DNA of 64,000 nucleotides from Batkoa obscura. Lineage: Eukaryota > Entomophthoromycota > Entomophthoromycetes > Entomophthorales > Batkoaceae. The stretch lies in assembly GCA_030770535.1 (NCBI GenBank), contig JASVEC010000015.1, positions 806,001 through 870,000 of the forward strand. The letters run 5' to 3'. Under the pieces are notes generated by a model. It was given only the letters and a program-made list of their open reading frames with translations. It searched no databases and was not told where the DNA came from. Each line of letters starts with the position of its first letter. Positions within the stretch are counted from its first letter, which is position 1. Below are positions 35,196 to 46,963 of this stretch, piece by piece. Position numbers and translations under genes: made by a program.

Positions 35196-35968
35196 TGCAA
35201 GTTGAAAGGTATAGTGGAATAGATTTACCCGGTTTGAGTTACGGAAAATTGTCATTTAATTTAATATATAAAAACAAACACCTATATTGAATTTGCTACT
35301 CTCTAAACAATAATAAAAAAGTAAATAAAATTGAACAATTACAATAAATGATTAAACCGGATTTGAAGTATGTTTCAAATATATTAAGACAATCTGGGGT
35401 TTACTCTATAAATAATATTATGAACGAAGTTAATATTAAAATGAATTAATATACTATTTCTATATTTTAACAAAGTAAGTATTATTGATTGTCATCGAAA
35501 TAAGAGAGACATTCAATATTCTATTAAAAAACTTAATTGATAAAGGGAAAAGGTAAACCTCGTTTACGAATTAAGCTTTGATAAATATTAAGGCGTATAT
35601 AGTTTAAAGTAGTCAGATGTGTATAAAGATATTTTTAATTCTGGACTATTTTTTTCAAACTTTGTCTTGTCTTGAAATATATTATCTAGAGTCTTCCCCT
35701 TATATAAAAGATAAAAAGTGCGCAAATTTTTTATCCTGTACTATAATTGATTTCATTTGGCTTTGTAATAAGCTTGCAATATAAGCTTTCTATTCGAAGT
35801 TTTTGTTTTACGGGAAAGAAAGAATCGTAGAATAAGCTTCTCACACCACTTAAGCATGGGGTGATCAAAATAGGGGCTTAAATATAGTGAACTAAATAGT
35901 CACCTAAAGCTATTTAAAGCTTATATCATAGTTTGTATTGAAGAAATTTATTAATACCTTATAACGAT
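35196..35968. other. intergenic, nothing recognised
   Basis: AT-rich and non-coding. The stretch 35560-35960 has C/G-richer patches and probably is the old 5' flank of the TMEM135-like pseudogene. Confidence 0.4.
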
Positions 35969-36830
35969 GTGATCTTATTTATGCTTTCAACTGCTCAAAT
36001 TCTATATTCTTATATAATGGAGTTTATGACTTTAGATCTTTCTATTTATAAATTTACGGTAAGACGTGTCTTGACTCCTCACTCAATATTACAAATTAAT
36101 AGAAAAATTTCAAGGGATCGGGGAATCGATGTTAATCATTTAGCTGATTTGGTTGAAGGAATAAATATAGCTGCAGGAAATCTAAATGCTTTAGAAGCTT
36201 TAGATAATAAGCCTATTACATTACTACGTAAAGGGTATCATCCCAACGTCACATCCTGTAATTATATGTTATCAAATCGCTTGATTTTGGTTTTTAAGGT
36301 GACTTGTCGCTGCTATCTTTTTAGGCTTTGAGAATTTTAAGAGAAGATATTATACTTTTAATTTTTATTTCATTTTATTATAACCATTTTAGTCCTTCAA
36401 AGATATTAAAGAAATACTTTTACGGAGCTATTCATTGAAGTGGATTTCTAGCTGTATTAGTTCCAACATACCAGTTCATGATATGCAACACAAATGCTTT
36501 GTAAACCAAATATGATATAAATAATAATAATAATATCTATTACCTTGCAGGTATTATATCTGGACTGGTAGATATGTTAGTTAAAAAACCAAGCATAATA
36601 ATGGGATTAGCTCTATACACTACACCTAAGGCCTTAGGTTCTTTCTACCATATGCTTTATAAAAAACCGAATTTTTCATGTTCCTTATTTTGAACTTTTG
36701 TTTTTATGTTAGCATCTGGCACAACTATAGTACTTTTTTTTATAATTTCTTATAAAACCTATACCTTATTTTAGATATAGTCTAAAAAGGAGCCAGAAAC
36801 TACTTTATTATTATTAAAATGACTTTTAAT
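35969..36830 (+). pseudogene. TMEM135-like membrane protein, decayed
   Basis: The first 120 codons are open and include VRRVLTPHSILQINRK and GYHPNVTSCNYMLSNRL, the latter matching the HP...SC segment of TMEM135-like proteins (peroxisomal or mitochondrial membrane proteins tied to lipid and mitochondrial dynamics). After a frame change near 36300, IYYLAGIISGL, MLVKKPSIIMGLALYTTPKAL and FVFMLASGTTIVLFF continue the family pattern (usually AG.LSGLS...EKPSRR.EL.LY..PRAL). In-frame stops interrupt this part, including a TGA directly before TFVFMLASG where a Trp is plausible. The gene is therefore dead, or at best a truncated 120-residue product. The assignment rests on motif memory, not on a search. 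Confidence 0.65.
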
Positions 36831-38147
36831 CTATTTCATTGGTAAAAAGGCTAAATAGACGTAATGCCTGATTGATTTTTATTTATTCTTTTGATATTTC
36901 TGACTTTTACCTTTGCACTATATTAAATAAACCATTTTCTTTATTTTATTTTTTGGCATTAGAATACTTTTTGCTTAAATGACAGTAATTGCTCCAAGCT
37001 GTTTTACAGAACTAAACAAAAAACGTAATTTGACTTTGATCATTCAAATATATTAGAAATGATTTGGTAATATGTTTTTACAACTAATATATAGCCTATT
37101 TAAAAAGCATGTGTACGACTCATCAAGATAGATTCTATTGATTAAAAGCATTAAATCTGCCTCATTTGATAATGAAGAGAGTGGCTGTTCCAACCCTTAA
37201 ACCACTTGACTTCGGAAATGTTGCTTCACACGATACGTTCTTCCACAACTCAGTCATAACCATACTTCTTTTTTTTATAATAAAATATCTGGAACTTTAT
37301 TATCTGCTCTACACCAGCCTTTTATTTTCTAATTGTTCATCTTAGACAAACTGGATTCAAAATTAGAATGAATTCATAGCCCATATTATCCGAATGCTTG
37401 ATAAGAATATGGGGATGTATTTTTTTGTTTAAGAATTTTACTAACAATTTTCCGCTCAAGTAGCGCTTAAAAGATGGAAAAGTAATGAAACCAAAAAAAC
37501 ATCCCCATATATTTTTTATAAGATAAACTTGTTATGTTTGATCTTTACTTAAAGCTGAAATTTCTCATTTACGGGGTACTTTTATAACACAATAAAAAAG
37601 GTTAGATGATAGAAATTTTGTATAAAAAAATCAAAGCGTTATTTAAAAGCTAAAGTTTAATAGGAACTACAGGTTAGCATTTTCTTAATTAAAATACTCA
37701 TTATAGATAAAAGTATTTTTAAAGTAGAAGTTTTTGCTTTAAAAATAGTAAAATCAAATCAGAACCCTCTGAAAAAGCTTTATAAAAAAAGCCTCCAACT
37801 TTGGTTTTCCCAGTTTTTTACTCAATGTTCTTCAAGTGTGTTGGACTTTTGGCTAATTTTACTTGGAAAATTGGTTTTATTAGGTTTTGAAAGATTTCTA
37901 AAAATTGATTTATTCAAAAATTAATTTTTACTTATAAATCAAATCCGATTTTTTAAAAGAATAAACAAGGATTTAAAATGCTACTTCCTTTTATAAAAAA
38001 ACATGACTTTTGTGACAGCTTTATGTTTAGTATAGGATAAAATATTTTACCACTTTTTTTTTGAAGATTTGTTTTATGAACATTTGAATAGAATATTATT
38101 AAATGTAAATCAACAACTAATATTATATAAAGATTTATTGAAAAAAA
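36831..38147. other. intergenic, nothing recognised apart from a MITE
   Basis: AT-rich with one MITE-A copy at 37408. 37140-37260 is C/G-richer and non-coding. Confidence 0.4.
37408..37509 (+). mobile_element. MITE-A copy, near-consensus
   Basis: Complete, with TATGGGGATGT and ACATCCCCATA ends and an intact AGCGCT centre; one of the best-preserved copies. Confidence 0.92.
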
Positions 38148-39038
38148 CTATAACCAAGTTATATGAAGGGCTTCTTTGAATTTTGAAAATATCAACGGGT
38201 GCTTAAATAATACAACAAGGGCGTATGCTATACCACCAAAATAGATTAGAAAAACTTTAAGGTCTGCTATAACAGTTTTTGTAATATCAGAAACATAAGG
38301 TAAAGGCTCAATAGTTGCATCCACTATCAGTAATAAAACAACTGGGAGATTGATAAATATGTAAATAAACAAAATAAGCCAAACACTTGTAAAAGAATGA
38401 ATTGACGTAAAGCTTTTAAACCCTGTATTGGAATAATTAGCTTCTAAATTTTCAAATCGAAATGGCAGTGTAGAATGATTAGCCATTCGAAATATTAATG
38501 AATAACATATAATTGATACTAATCCACCAACCACAAAAGAGAATACTAAAAAATATAAGCAGCATGCTGACAATATAGAAGTGGAAGGATAGGCTTGTAC
38601 AAATATACTAGTCTCGTTTGCTATAAGTTCTCCTTTTAAAGCAGTAGCAATAAGCAATGAAAAGTAAATAGTTGAGAAGGTTATAGGAACTAATAGTAAC
38701 TTTTTTGGGTTTTTTAGCTTGCATACAGTACGATAACGTGTAGATGCTAAACAACTTGTAAATGTACAATTTAAAAAAGGCCATGCCATATTAAAAAACC
38801 CAATTGCTTGCTTGATACTTGGATCGTTTATTGGAGATTTGTCGTATGAATAGTACAATATGATATAGATTATTAATGCAACTATTGGTATCAAATCAAC
38901 TATTGATAGAAGGATAAGATAAACTATATCTCTGGTTCTTTTTTCTATTTTGGTTATCAAATATAAAGTAGCAGTACTTGTTATTGCCAAAATGATTGAC
39001 ATAACTAATAAAATTATTCCATCAACTGTAAAGCTCAT
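38148..39038 (-). CDS. seven-helix receptor, rhodopsin-like (GPCR)
   Basis: 296 residues, no intron. Hydrophobic segments at about 8-28, 38-62, 79-97, 115-135, 155-185, 220-242 and 262-283 give seven helices with a short N-terminus outside. At the end of the third helix ASTRYRTV (R101) stands where rhodopsin-like receptors have D/ERY, so the Arg that couples to G proteins is kept while the acidic residue is Thr. The last helix has no clear NPxxY. Such small receptors are expanded in Conidiobolus-type fungi. The ligand is unknown; a role in sensing light, nutrients or host signals would be guesswork. Confidence 0.7.
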   Translation of the reverse strand: MSFTVDGIILLVMSIILAITSTATLYLITKIEKRTRDIVYLILLSIVDLIPIVALIIYIILYYSYDKSPINDPSIKQAIGFFNMAWPFLNCTFTSCLASTRYRTVCKLKNPKKLLLVPITFSTIYFSLLIATALKGELIANETSIFVQAYPSTSILSACCLYFLVFSFVVGGLVSIICYSLIFRMANHSTLPFRFENLEANYSNTGFKSFTSIHSFTSVWLILFIYIFINLPVVLLLIVDATIEPLPYVSDITKTVIADLKVFLIYFGGIAYALVVLFKHPLIFSKFKEALHITWL

Positions 39039-39184
39039 ATTGACAAATTTATTAAAAGAAAGAAAGACAAAATTTAGACTATTGACTAATTTTTTCTTAG
39101 ATAGTTCTAATTTGGATTGCTATTACCATAAATAATCTTATATAATAACAGATGTCATTTAACTGGGATAATTTGAAAAACAGA

Positions 39185-39250
39185 TAGGGATATCCGAATT
39201 GATTTCATTTTTTCCTAATTTTTAAATTTTTGATTAAAATTACATTATTA
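39185..39250. mobile_element. isolated Tx1 terminal repeat
   Basis: TAGGGATATCCGAATTGATT followed by TCATTTTTTCCTAATTTTT matches the left terminal 60 bp of Tx1 (TATGGGGTTGTCTGAATTAG...). No matching second end was found nearby, so this is a truncated relic. Confidence 0.6.
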
Positions 39251-39655
39251 ATATATTATTATAGCTACTTAGTTTATTATATTATTATTTCAAATATAAA
39301 ACACTAAATTTTAATACTAATGTAGCTTATCTATTGGAATAGTTTAAATTTATTAAATCTGACTTCAATTTTTATATTTTATTTAAAATTTAAAATTATA
39401 GCACATTTTTATCATTTGATTAAAATAAACTTGTAAAATATACATAATAGTTAAGCAAATTATATAAAAATTAATAATTAATATAATTAAAAAATAATTT
39501 AATTTAATTTAATTAAATATATCAAATTTAAAAATATGTTTAATTTTAATAATAAAATTACATAAATCTAAATTGAGTTTATTATAGAAACTATAATCAT
39601 ATTAATTGTAGAAATATAATAGTAATTATATCACAATTTAGATAATTATAAATTA

Positions 39656-39756
39656 TATAAGGGTGTTTTTTTGACTTCATTATTTCCACTTTTTAAGCGC
39701 TGTTTAAGCGGAAAAACTGTTAGTAAAATTCTTAAACACAAAAATATATTCCCATA
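39656..39756 (-). mobile_element. MITE-A copy
   Basis: Complete, with TATAAGGGTG and ATTCCCATA ends and an intact AGCGCT centre. Confidence 0.87.
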
Positions 39757-39989
39757 TGTATTAAATTACATTGTTGATTTAAAAAACATAATATAGATTT
39801 AGTTATATATAATAGCCATATCCTTACATTTAATAAGCTATTAAGCTAATTTAAAATACCAATACAGTTGTTTATCTTTATTATTTAATAAACTATACAG
39901 ATTATTATTTGCAGGTATAATTAAATAAATTTTAAGCAGTTTATTAAGTTTGTTTTTATTTTAATACTTTTTATTAAGTTTATGTATTA

Positions 39990-40092
39990 TATGGGGATGT
40001 ATTTTTATGTTTAAGGATTTTACTAACGATCTTTTTGCTCAAATAGCACTAAAAGATGGAAAAAGTGATGAAGCCAAAAAAACGCCACCATG
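39990..40092 (+). mobile_element. MITE-A copy
   Basis: Left end TATGGGGATGT; right end altered to CGCCACCATG; centre AGCACT. Confidence 0.87.
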
Positions 40093-40244
40093 TTAGAGTT
40101 ATATAATTACAATTTCAAAGGTTATCTAGCTAGATATCTTTTAAAATTAATAATTAAATATAATTATCTTAAAGAAATATAATCAATAATAATAATAAAT
40201 TAAATATCATAAATATATAACTTAGATATTTTTATGATATAAAA

Positions 40245-40705
40245 TGTGAAATCTGGTACTCAGTGGTTAGAGTCAAAAGCAGTTTTTGGTTGATCAGCTA
40301 GTCGTAAGTCGAAAGGTCTTAGTTCATGTAACTAAGATAGACTTGAATTATGAATAATAACATGTAATAGACTATAGACTATGTAAGACAAATATAATAA
40401 ATAGTATTACTGTAAAATCTATGCAAAACACTATTATAAAGATTTAATAGCTTTATTAAAAGTATAATACTGGGGAATGATTCAACTAAAAAGCCTCAAG
40501 TTATTATGTTGAAGAAGATCTTTTATACTCTAAGTATGAATATCAAAATGGAGAGATAATATTCTTCATGATATGAAGTTAGGGATTCTCGTAGTAAACC
40601 AAAATAAAAGGTTCGGGACTGATTATATCTGAACTCAAGAATATAACGACTTAAGTGATTGTTATATTATAACCAATCATAGAGCTAACAAAGCAATATT
40701 TCACA
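40245..40705 (+). mobile_element. LTR-B solo LTR, subfamily 2, left arm of inverted pair
   Basis: Full length, TGTGAAATCTGG to ATATTTCACA. Almost identical in reverse complement to the copy at 42004-42463, with only a few differences seen by eye. Fossil element. Confidence 0.72.
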
Positions 40706-40860
40706 AGTATATTTAAAAGGCTTTGTGATATTTTAGTTAGTTAAAACAGTTTTAAAAAATTATTGAACTTTTTTATTAGTTTCTTATATTTTTTATTTGC
40801 TAATAACCTAAGATTGAATTTATTGCTAAAAAGTATTTTACATTTGTAAATAGTTTATAA

Positions 40861-40966
40861 TATGGGTAATGTACTTTTGTGTTTTAAGGATTTTACTAAC
40901 AATTTCCTCTCAAACAACGCTTAAAAAACGAAAAAAGTGATAAAATCAAAAAAAACATTCACATAT
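40861..40966 (+). mobile_element. MITE-A copy, diverged
   Basis: Full length with ends TATGGGTAATG and CATTCACATA. Confidence 0.82.
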
Positions 40967-41306
40967 TAATTTTATAATTTAAGTTATTATTATTATAAAC
41001 ATTAATTTATTTTTTAAATTATTAGATTTTTCAGATTATTTCTATTGATATTATTATATTTAAAATGATTAATTTGTTTATTGTTTCTAAAGAGCTGATT
41101 ATTACAATTTTTTTATAATAAAGTTTAAAAATGTCATTCTCAGATTTAAATTTAAAATATTAATAGGAATATAATTATATTCAATATAATTGATATAATA
41201 TTTTTTTACTTTGGTTCTATTTTTAAACTTTAAAAGTGGAGTTTAAGGGTTTTGATCATTCAAATAATATTATAAATATCATGGTATAGATTTATAAAAA
41301 AGCTAG

Positions 41307-41767
41307 TGTGAAATCTGGTACTCAGGGTTTGGAGTCAAGAACAAATATTGCTGGGTTGACTACACTACAAGTCGAAAGGTCTTAGTTTATGTGACTAAGA
41401 TAGACTTGGATTATAAAGAATAGCACGTAACAGGTTACAAGCTATATAAGACAAATAGAATAGACAATATAATGTAAATCTATGTAAAATACTATTAAGA
41501 AAACTTAGTGGTTTCATTAAATGTTCGAGATATCAGGGAATAATTCAGTTAAAAAGCCTCGAACTACTATACTCTATAAACTCTTTTATACTCTGAAAAG
41601 TATAAATATCAAAATGAGATAATATTCTTTGGGATGGAGCTAGAAATTCTCATAACAAATCAAAATAAGAATATGGGATTGATTTTCTCTGAACTCGAGA
41701 ACACAACAGCTTAGGCGATTGTTATGCTATAATTAACCATAGGACTGACAAAGCGATATTTCACACT
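41307..41767 (+). mobile_element. LTR-B solo LTR, subfamily 1
   Basis: Complete, flanked by CTAG on both sides (4-bp duplication). It lies between the two inverted subfamily-2 copies. Fossil element. Confidence 0.77.
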
Positions 41768-42003
41768 AGCAATAAAAATAAGCAAGTTTTATTAAAACTA
41801 GATGTAAGTTAATAATAAACAGTTTTTCATAAAATACAAAGGCATTAATATAATGCTTAATATTTTTGATAAAACTTTTGAGCTTATTTTTGTTATAATT
41901 AAAAACAAGCATACAACTTTTCTTGCTTTTATTTTAAAATAAAAATAATCAATAAAAGCACCTTTTAGAGTATTTTGATTAATTGTAGTATAGTTTAATA
42001 AAG

Positions 42004-42463
42004 TGCGAAATATTGCTTTGTTAGCTCTATGATTGGTTATAATATAACAATCACTTAAGTTGTTATATTCTTGAGTTCAGATACAATCAGTCCCGAACCT
42101 TTTATTTTGGTTTACTACGAGAATCCCTAACTTCATATCATGAAGAACATTATCTCCCATTTTGATATTCATACTTAGAGTATAAAAGATCTTCTTCAAC
42201 ATAATAACTTGAGGCTTTTTAGTTGAATCATTCCCCAGTACTATACTTTTAATAAAGCTATTAAATCTTTATAATAGTGTTTTACATAGATTTTACAGTA
42301 ATACTATTTATCATATTTGTCTTACATAGTCTATAGTCTATTACATGTTATTATTCATAATTCAAGTCTATCTTAGTTACATGAACTAAGACCTTTCGAC
42401 TTACGACTAGCTGATCAACCAAAAACTGCTTTTGACTCTAACCACTGAGTACCAGATTCCACA
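42004..42463 (-). mobile_element. LTR-B solo LTR, subfamily 2, right arm of inverted pair
   Basis: Begins TGCGAAATATTG (other copies TGTGAAATAT). Its right flank (TAGTCAAAATGTTTAAAAC) recurs beside the copy at 46964, implying a duplication that carried flank with it. Fossil element. Confidence 0.72.
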
Positions 42464-42918
42464 TAGTCAAAATGTTTAAAACAAATTAAAACAACTTAAA
42501 AAATAAAACAATAATAAATTCAAGTTTTTAATTAACTAATTAAACTTAAAGTGAAGCTTTTTAATAAAAGGTAGTATAATATTATTTATTTCTTTATGTA
42601 GTTGTTTTTTAACTTAATTTCTATATAGCAAATATTTTTATTTAAATTTAATAAACTAACTATAACATATATATATTTCAGGATAGGAATCCAAATATAT
42701 CTTTGAATTTATAAAAAATAGTCAATAATAAATTTGAAAGTTGATTTATAAAATATTTAAAATAAGTCCTAGTAAAAAATTAGGACATGAAATTTTAAAA
42801 ATGAATGATGAAAAAATTCAAGTGATCTATTTTCTTATAACTGAGGATGCTTTAAAGGAGTAGTTCATTTTAACAAAAACTTAATGTTTAAAATTTTATT
42901 TAAAATTAACTCTTTTGT

Positions 42919-43021
42919 ATATTTGTGGATGTATTTTGAAGAATTCTACTAACAATCTTTCCACTTAAATAACGCTTAAAAAATCGAAAAGTAATGAAAT
43001 CAATAAAAAATCCTCACTTAT
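42919..43021 (+). mobile_element. MITE-A copy, diverged
   Basis: Recognisable from TTGTGGATGTATTTT through CCACTTAAATAACGCTTAA to ATCCTCACTTA. Confidence 0.8.
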
Positions 43022-44196
43022 AAAAAGTTTGCTGAAATAATTCATAAACTTCCATTTTCTCCTATTATTAGTTGTAATATAAAAGTGAATCTTTTTATTC
43101 ATTAAAACTATTTTTATTTAACTTTTAAAACCCATAGAAATTATAATGTAAATTAACGTACCTATATAAAGTCACTTAAGTTAATTCGTTGTCAGATAAA
43201 CCAGTATTATTTTAGTACCAGTAGCTGTACCAAAATCTATTATGTAACCTGATAGCAAAATGTTTAAATCAACTACTTTATTTTCAAAAAAAATAGGAAA
43301 AAACGATCTCATAATATGAATGAAAACAATCTCACTTTACTAAAAATAGAGTTTGTTGAATTTGTTTTATGACTTCAACTTTATATTACTTAATCTGGCT
43401 AAATTTTAAGAATTTACTCTACTTTTTTTGATAGCCAATTATATATATTGAACCTACATTGGGGCAAAAATAAGCTTGCATCTCTAAAATAATAAGGGCT
43501 TATCTATACTGTTGGATTATTAACATTAATGGTATTGTAATTAATATTGTTAATAATGTTTTATCTTAAATATTATGTTCAATCTATTTATAATTTCAGT
43601 TTAAGTAAATATTTTATATTAATTAAATTATATCATTTAAAAGGTCAATATAATACGTGATTGTTTTGAACTTTGTACTTTTACATTAAGTTTAAATTTA
43701 TTATCAAAATTATTAAACAGATTAAAAATAACTTTATTTTTAAAGTAAAATTGTATATATAAATTTATATAGTATTATTTTTGAATCATTATTGCACTAT
43801 TTTGAAACTGTAGGCTGCTCTCTAATTTTGACAGCATTCCTATTTATAATATAAATAATTATATTCTTTTCTACTAAGTATAAAATAAATACAGGGGTTT
43901 GTCTTAAATTAAACCATAGTAAATTTAATTGGAAACAGCTACCTGATGCTCACTTGTGTTTTTTTATAAAACAAATTCAATATTTATATCTTTCAACTGA
44001 AATCATATAGCTTGTAGTGTGAAAACGATGATATTTTAAGGAGCTCTTTATTAAAAATAAGGATAGATACGAAATTCCTGAATTTTGATTTTTCCGTTAA
44101 CTAGCCAATAAAATGGAATGATTCCATATTCAACATGAAGTATAAAGAACAACTAAATTGAACTTTTTACTACTCAGGATCTTTCTTTCTTTTGAA
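43022..44196. other. intergenic upstream of Zn2Cys6 gene
   Basis: No repeats from the listed families and no gene seen. The last 250 bp are less AT-rich, as expected for a promoter and leader. Confidence 0.4.
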
Positions 44197-45828
44197 ATGG
44201 TAGACAATTTACAAATAACAAGGACGTCTAACCGATGTGATCAATGTGCTACAAAAAACATAGGATGTGATCGAACGCTCCCAAGCTGTAAAAAATGTAT
44301 CAAAAGTAACTTAAAATGTACGTTTACCCGAGAACTAAAGAAGAAAAATAAGCTTTATTTTATGGATAAAGGGATCATTAAGTTTAAACAAACAGATAAG
44401 AAAGTGGAAGATAAAAAAACAAATCGGTATGCAATAGTTAAAGAAATAAGAACTATTAATAATCCAATAAATAGTTTATTTAATGTAAAAGATTTTTACG
44501 CTTTACATAATATTTTAACTATCTTGCAATACCCCGATGCCAGAAGTAATAACAATAGTACCAACTTGATTATTAAGTTTTCAGAAATGGTTTCAAGTGG
44601 TGTAATTCGTCCAAAACTAAGTTTACTACCAAAGCCAAACATAAACTACAATGTATTTGAAACTATTTTATCAGATGCAGTAACTTATTTTTTAAATAAT
44701 CAAAAATATTGTATGTTGTTTCAAAAAGAAAATTTTGATATACATAATAAAAGCGAAATACTGAAGTTAGCAATATGGTGCAGTGGAATTATACATAAAA
44801 AAGATACAGCAAGTATAAGGACTGTAGAGTATTTTGAAAGCGAATTGAAGTCATTATGCTATAGTTTAATTAATTTGGCACCAACTCTACAGAACTTACA
44901 GGCGTTGCTAATCATTATTTATAATCTACATGAGTTTAAATGGGTCACTAACTTATTGTTTAAAATTATTCACTGGTGTTTAAATACAGCAAAATTAATT
45001 GGATTACCATTTAGTTTTAAAGGTGTCAGTAAGGAACTTCAATTACAACGCCAATTGGCTTACTGCCAATTATTGTTTATTGGCTGCGTCACCTCCCTTG
45101 TAAGCTTTGGGTTTATTCCAATTCCAGCCAAATTAACAACAAGCAATTTACAAATTTATTTGACTTTGAAAAAGGCTACTTTAACTCAAATTATTACTGA
45201 TTATCACGATCATGATTTAATCTTTGTCTCAAGTCTTATCTTCTCGGATTTTTTGGCAGGTTTCAATAATACGGTATACTGCTTACATCAACTCAAAAAC
45301 CAGCCTATCTCCCTTCGATTTCAAGATTTAGTTGGGATCACTCATAAGCTTATTCTTAAACAAGAACAGTTGTACACTCTTGCAATAACTAAACTGGAGT
45401 ACTTGTATGAAGTTCACAAGGATTCAGAAAGTCAAGAACATATAAAAAACATTCAATTATTAGTCCAGGTTTGTAATAATTTCATTAAATATTTCATCAA
45501 TTCTTTGTTTTTTTATCATTCCAAAACACCCTTGAACTCCCTTACCTATCCCATTATGGTCAACATCGTGTCTTATTGCAAGCTGCTGATAATTTCTTTT
45601 GATGCTATACATCCAACTTACTTACCACAATTTGTTTATGCATTCTTTTCACAACCTATTGTATTTTTACTGAGAAACCAATATCTTTTGGACGATAAAT
45701 CTATCGTTGAAACTATTTACCAAACCTGTTTAAAAAGATTTGATGCTTTAAATGCCTCCCAGTTGGCTTCTATTCATTCCAAAGCAAATGCCGGTTTAAT
45801 TAAAGAAATTAAATCATCTATACTTTAG
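44197..45828 (+). CDS. Zn2Cys6 fungal transcription factor
   Basis: Single exon, 543 residues from the ATG at 44197; the frame is open 13 codons further up but without an ATG. A Zn(2)-Cys(6) binuclear cluster at residues 14-41 has C14, C17, C24, C31, C34, C41 (CDQCATKNIGC, then CKKC), with spacing C-2-C-6-C-6-C-2-C-6-C, followed by a basic linker (RELKKKNK). Such proteins bind DNA at CGG-type half sites and regulate metabolism or stress genes. The remaining 480 residues are mostly helical and hydrophobic, resembling the middle homology region of this family, without a repeat or coiled coil I can point to. The target pathway is unknown; the neighbours give no operon-like clue in a eukaryote. 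Confidence 0.92.
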   Translation: MVDNLQITRTSNRCDQCATKNIGCDRTLPSCKKCIKSNLKCTFTRELKKKNKLYFMDKGIIKFKQTDKKVEDKKTNRYAIVKEIRTINNPINSLFNVKDFYALHNILTILQYPDARSNNNSTNLIIKFSEMVSSGVIRPKLSLLPKPNINYNVFETILSDAVTYFLNNQKYCMLFQKENFDIHNKSEILKLAIWCSGIIHKKDTASIRTVEYFESELKSLCYSLINLAPTLQNLQALLIIIYNLHEFKWVTNLLFKIIHWCLNTAKLIGLPFSFKGVSKELQLQRQLAYCQLLFIGCVTSLVSFGFIPIPAKLTTSNLQIYLTLKKATLTQIITDYHDHDLIFVSSLIFSDFLAGFNNTVYCLHQLKNQPISLRFQDLVGITHKLILKQEQLYTLAITKLEYLYEVHKDSESQEHIKNIQLLVQVCNNFIKYFINSLFFYHSKTPLNSLTYPIMVNIVSYCKLLIISFDAIHPTYLPQFVYAFFSQPIVFLLRNQYLLDDKSIVETIYQTCLKRFDALNASQLASIHSKANAGLIKEIKSSIL

Positions 45829-46963
45829 TTGACATACATTTTGTTCGCGCTATGCAAAGTATATTGTTATTGTGAGTTTCTAAGCAAAACAACATTGATG
45901 TCCGTGTTTTTATTAAATGGTATTATATATTCTTATTCTTAGGAACTATTGAAAGTAGAATTTGGATTTAATTAGATAAATAAAGTTAGCTTTTTTAAAC
46001 ATACTAAGCCAATAAAAACAAGGCAGTGATTTATTTCAAGAAAGTCAATATTTAGAAAAAGTTTAAATTGTATCCCGCCCTATAGGCGCCACGAAAGAGA
46101 CAAAGACTATATGACCATTTAGCGCCTTTTTTAGATCTAGACGCAAGCGTGAGTATATGTCTATATTACCTAAAAAATAAAGTTTTCTATTGGAATATTA
46201 AAGTAGACACTGAGAGTGGAGAGTCAATAGCTTCGAAATTTACATCATAGAAGTTCTATAAAGAATTCAAGTTGTAAAATCCGAGAACAATGAAAAGAAA
46301 TCAGATACTTCGGATAGTAAACTACAAATCAAGTTGAAAATAAAATTGATTGCCGGGATTGAGTAGAGGACCAATTCAGAAGATAGATCCATACGCAATC
46401 CAAAAAACTGTTGTATAGGCAATCCACAAATCTACATGATAGAAAGCCATCTCTATGCCTACAACCAAAAAGACAAGTGTTATTAGATAAGGCTTCGGAG
46501 TGGCAGATTTAGGGTATTGTGGTATAGCTACTTAGCGAAGCATATCATAGTGCTAAGGTTGATTTAGGTGCTAGTCTCTTATCCATTACTATTGTAATTC
46601 CTTTCTTTAATGATTTGTTAGATGAACAAAATAAAAAATAACTCTCCTTTGTTAAATAAATAGTATTTTTAATTTTTAGTTTTAAAATTTTATCTATATG
46701 TCTCATCCAGAGTTTTATTAGGATTTTTTTGGTAAGTTGTTTGATTTTTAAATATTCAAGTTGGATGATCAGACATATATGTGTAAAATATCAGAATATT
46801 AAAAAAGGTATATGGATTTCAGAATATTTAAAAAAACTAAAATAGCAGATATTTTTCAAAGCTTAAGTCTGGAAAATAGTCTTAAGACACACTTATTCAA
46901 AATAAATTTATGATTAACTTTTTAAAAAATACAACTTTAAAATGTTTAATATTATTATCCTGG
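45829..46963. other. intergenic with a coding-like relic
   Basis: Apart from the relic at about 46060-46640, listed separately, this is AT-rich and empty. Confidence 0.4.
46060..46640 (+). mobile_element. possible LTR-retrotransposon body relic
   Basis: Much less AT-rich than its surroundings and of coding texture, but broken many times. Near 46555-46590 a short stretch reads AKVDLGASLLSI, close to the active-site pattern of retroviral-type aspartic proteases (D-x-GAS). It could be part of the body of the element that left the LTR-B copies, but no link is visible. Family and age uncertain; clearly a fossil. Confidence 0.35.

Larger units (their letters stand above)
39039..40244. other. AT-rich island with element ends
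   Basis: Holds a lone Tx1 end, two MITE-A copies (39656, 39990) and otherwise CpG-poor AT DNA without genes. Confidence 0.4.

Noticed and set aside
44158-44196. Upstream extension of the Zn2Cys6 gene (13 codons)
   Set aside because: The frame is open but begins with TTG; the ATG at 44197 is the first standard start and sits just before the zinc cluster.
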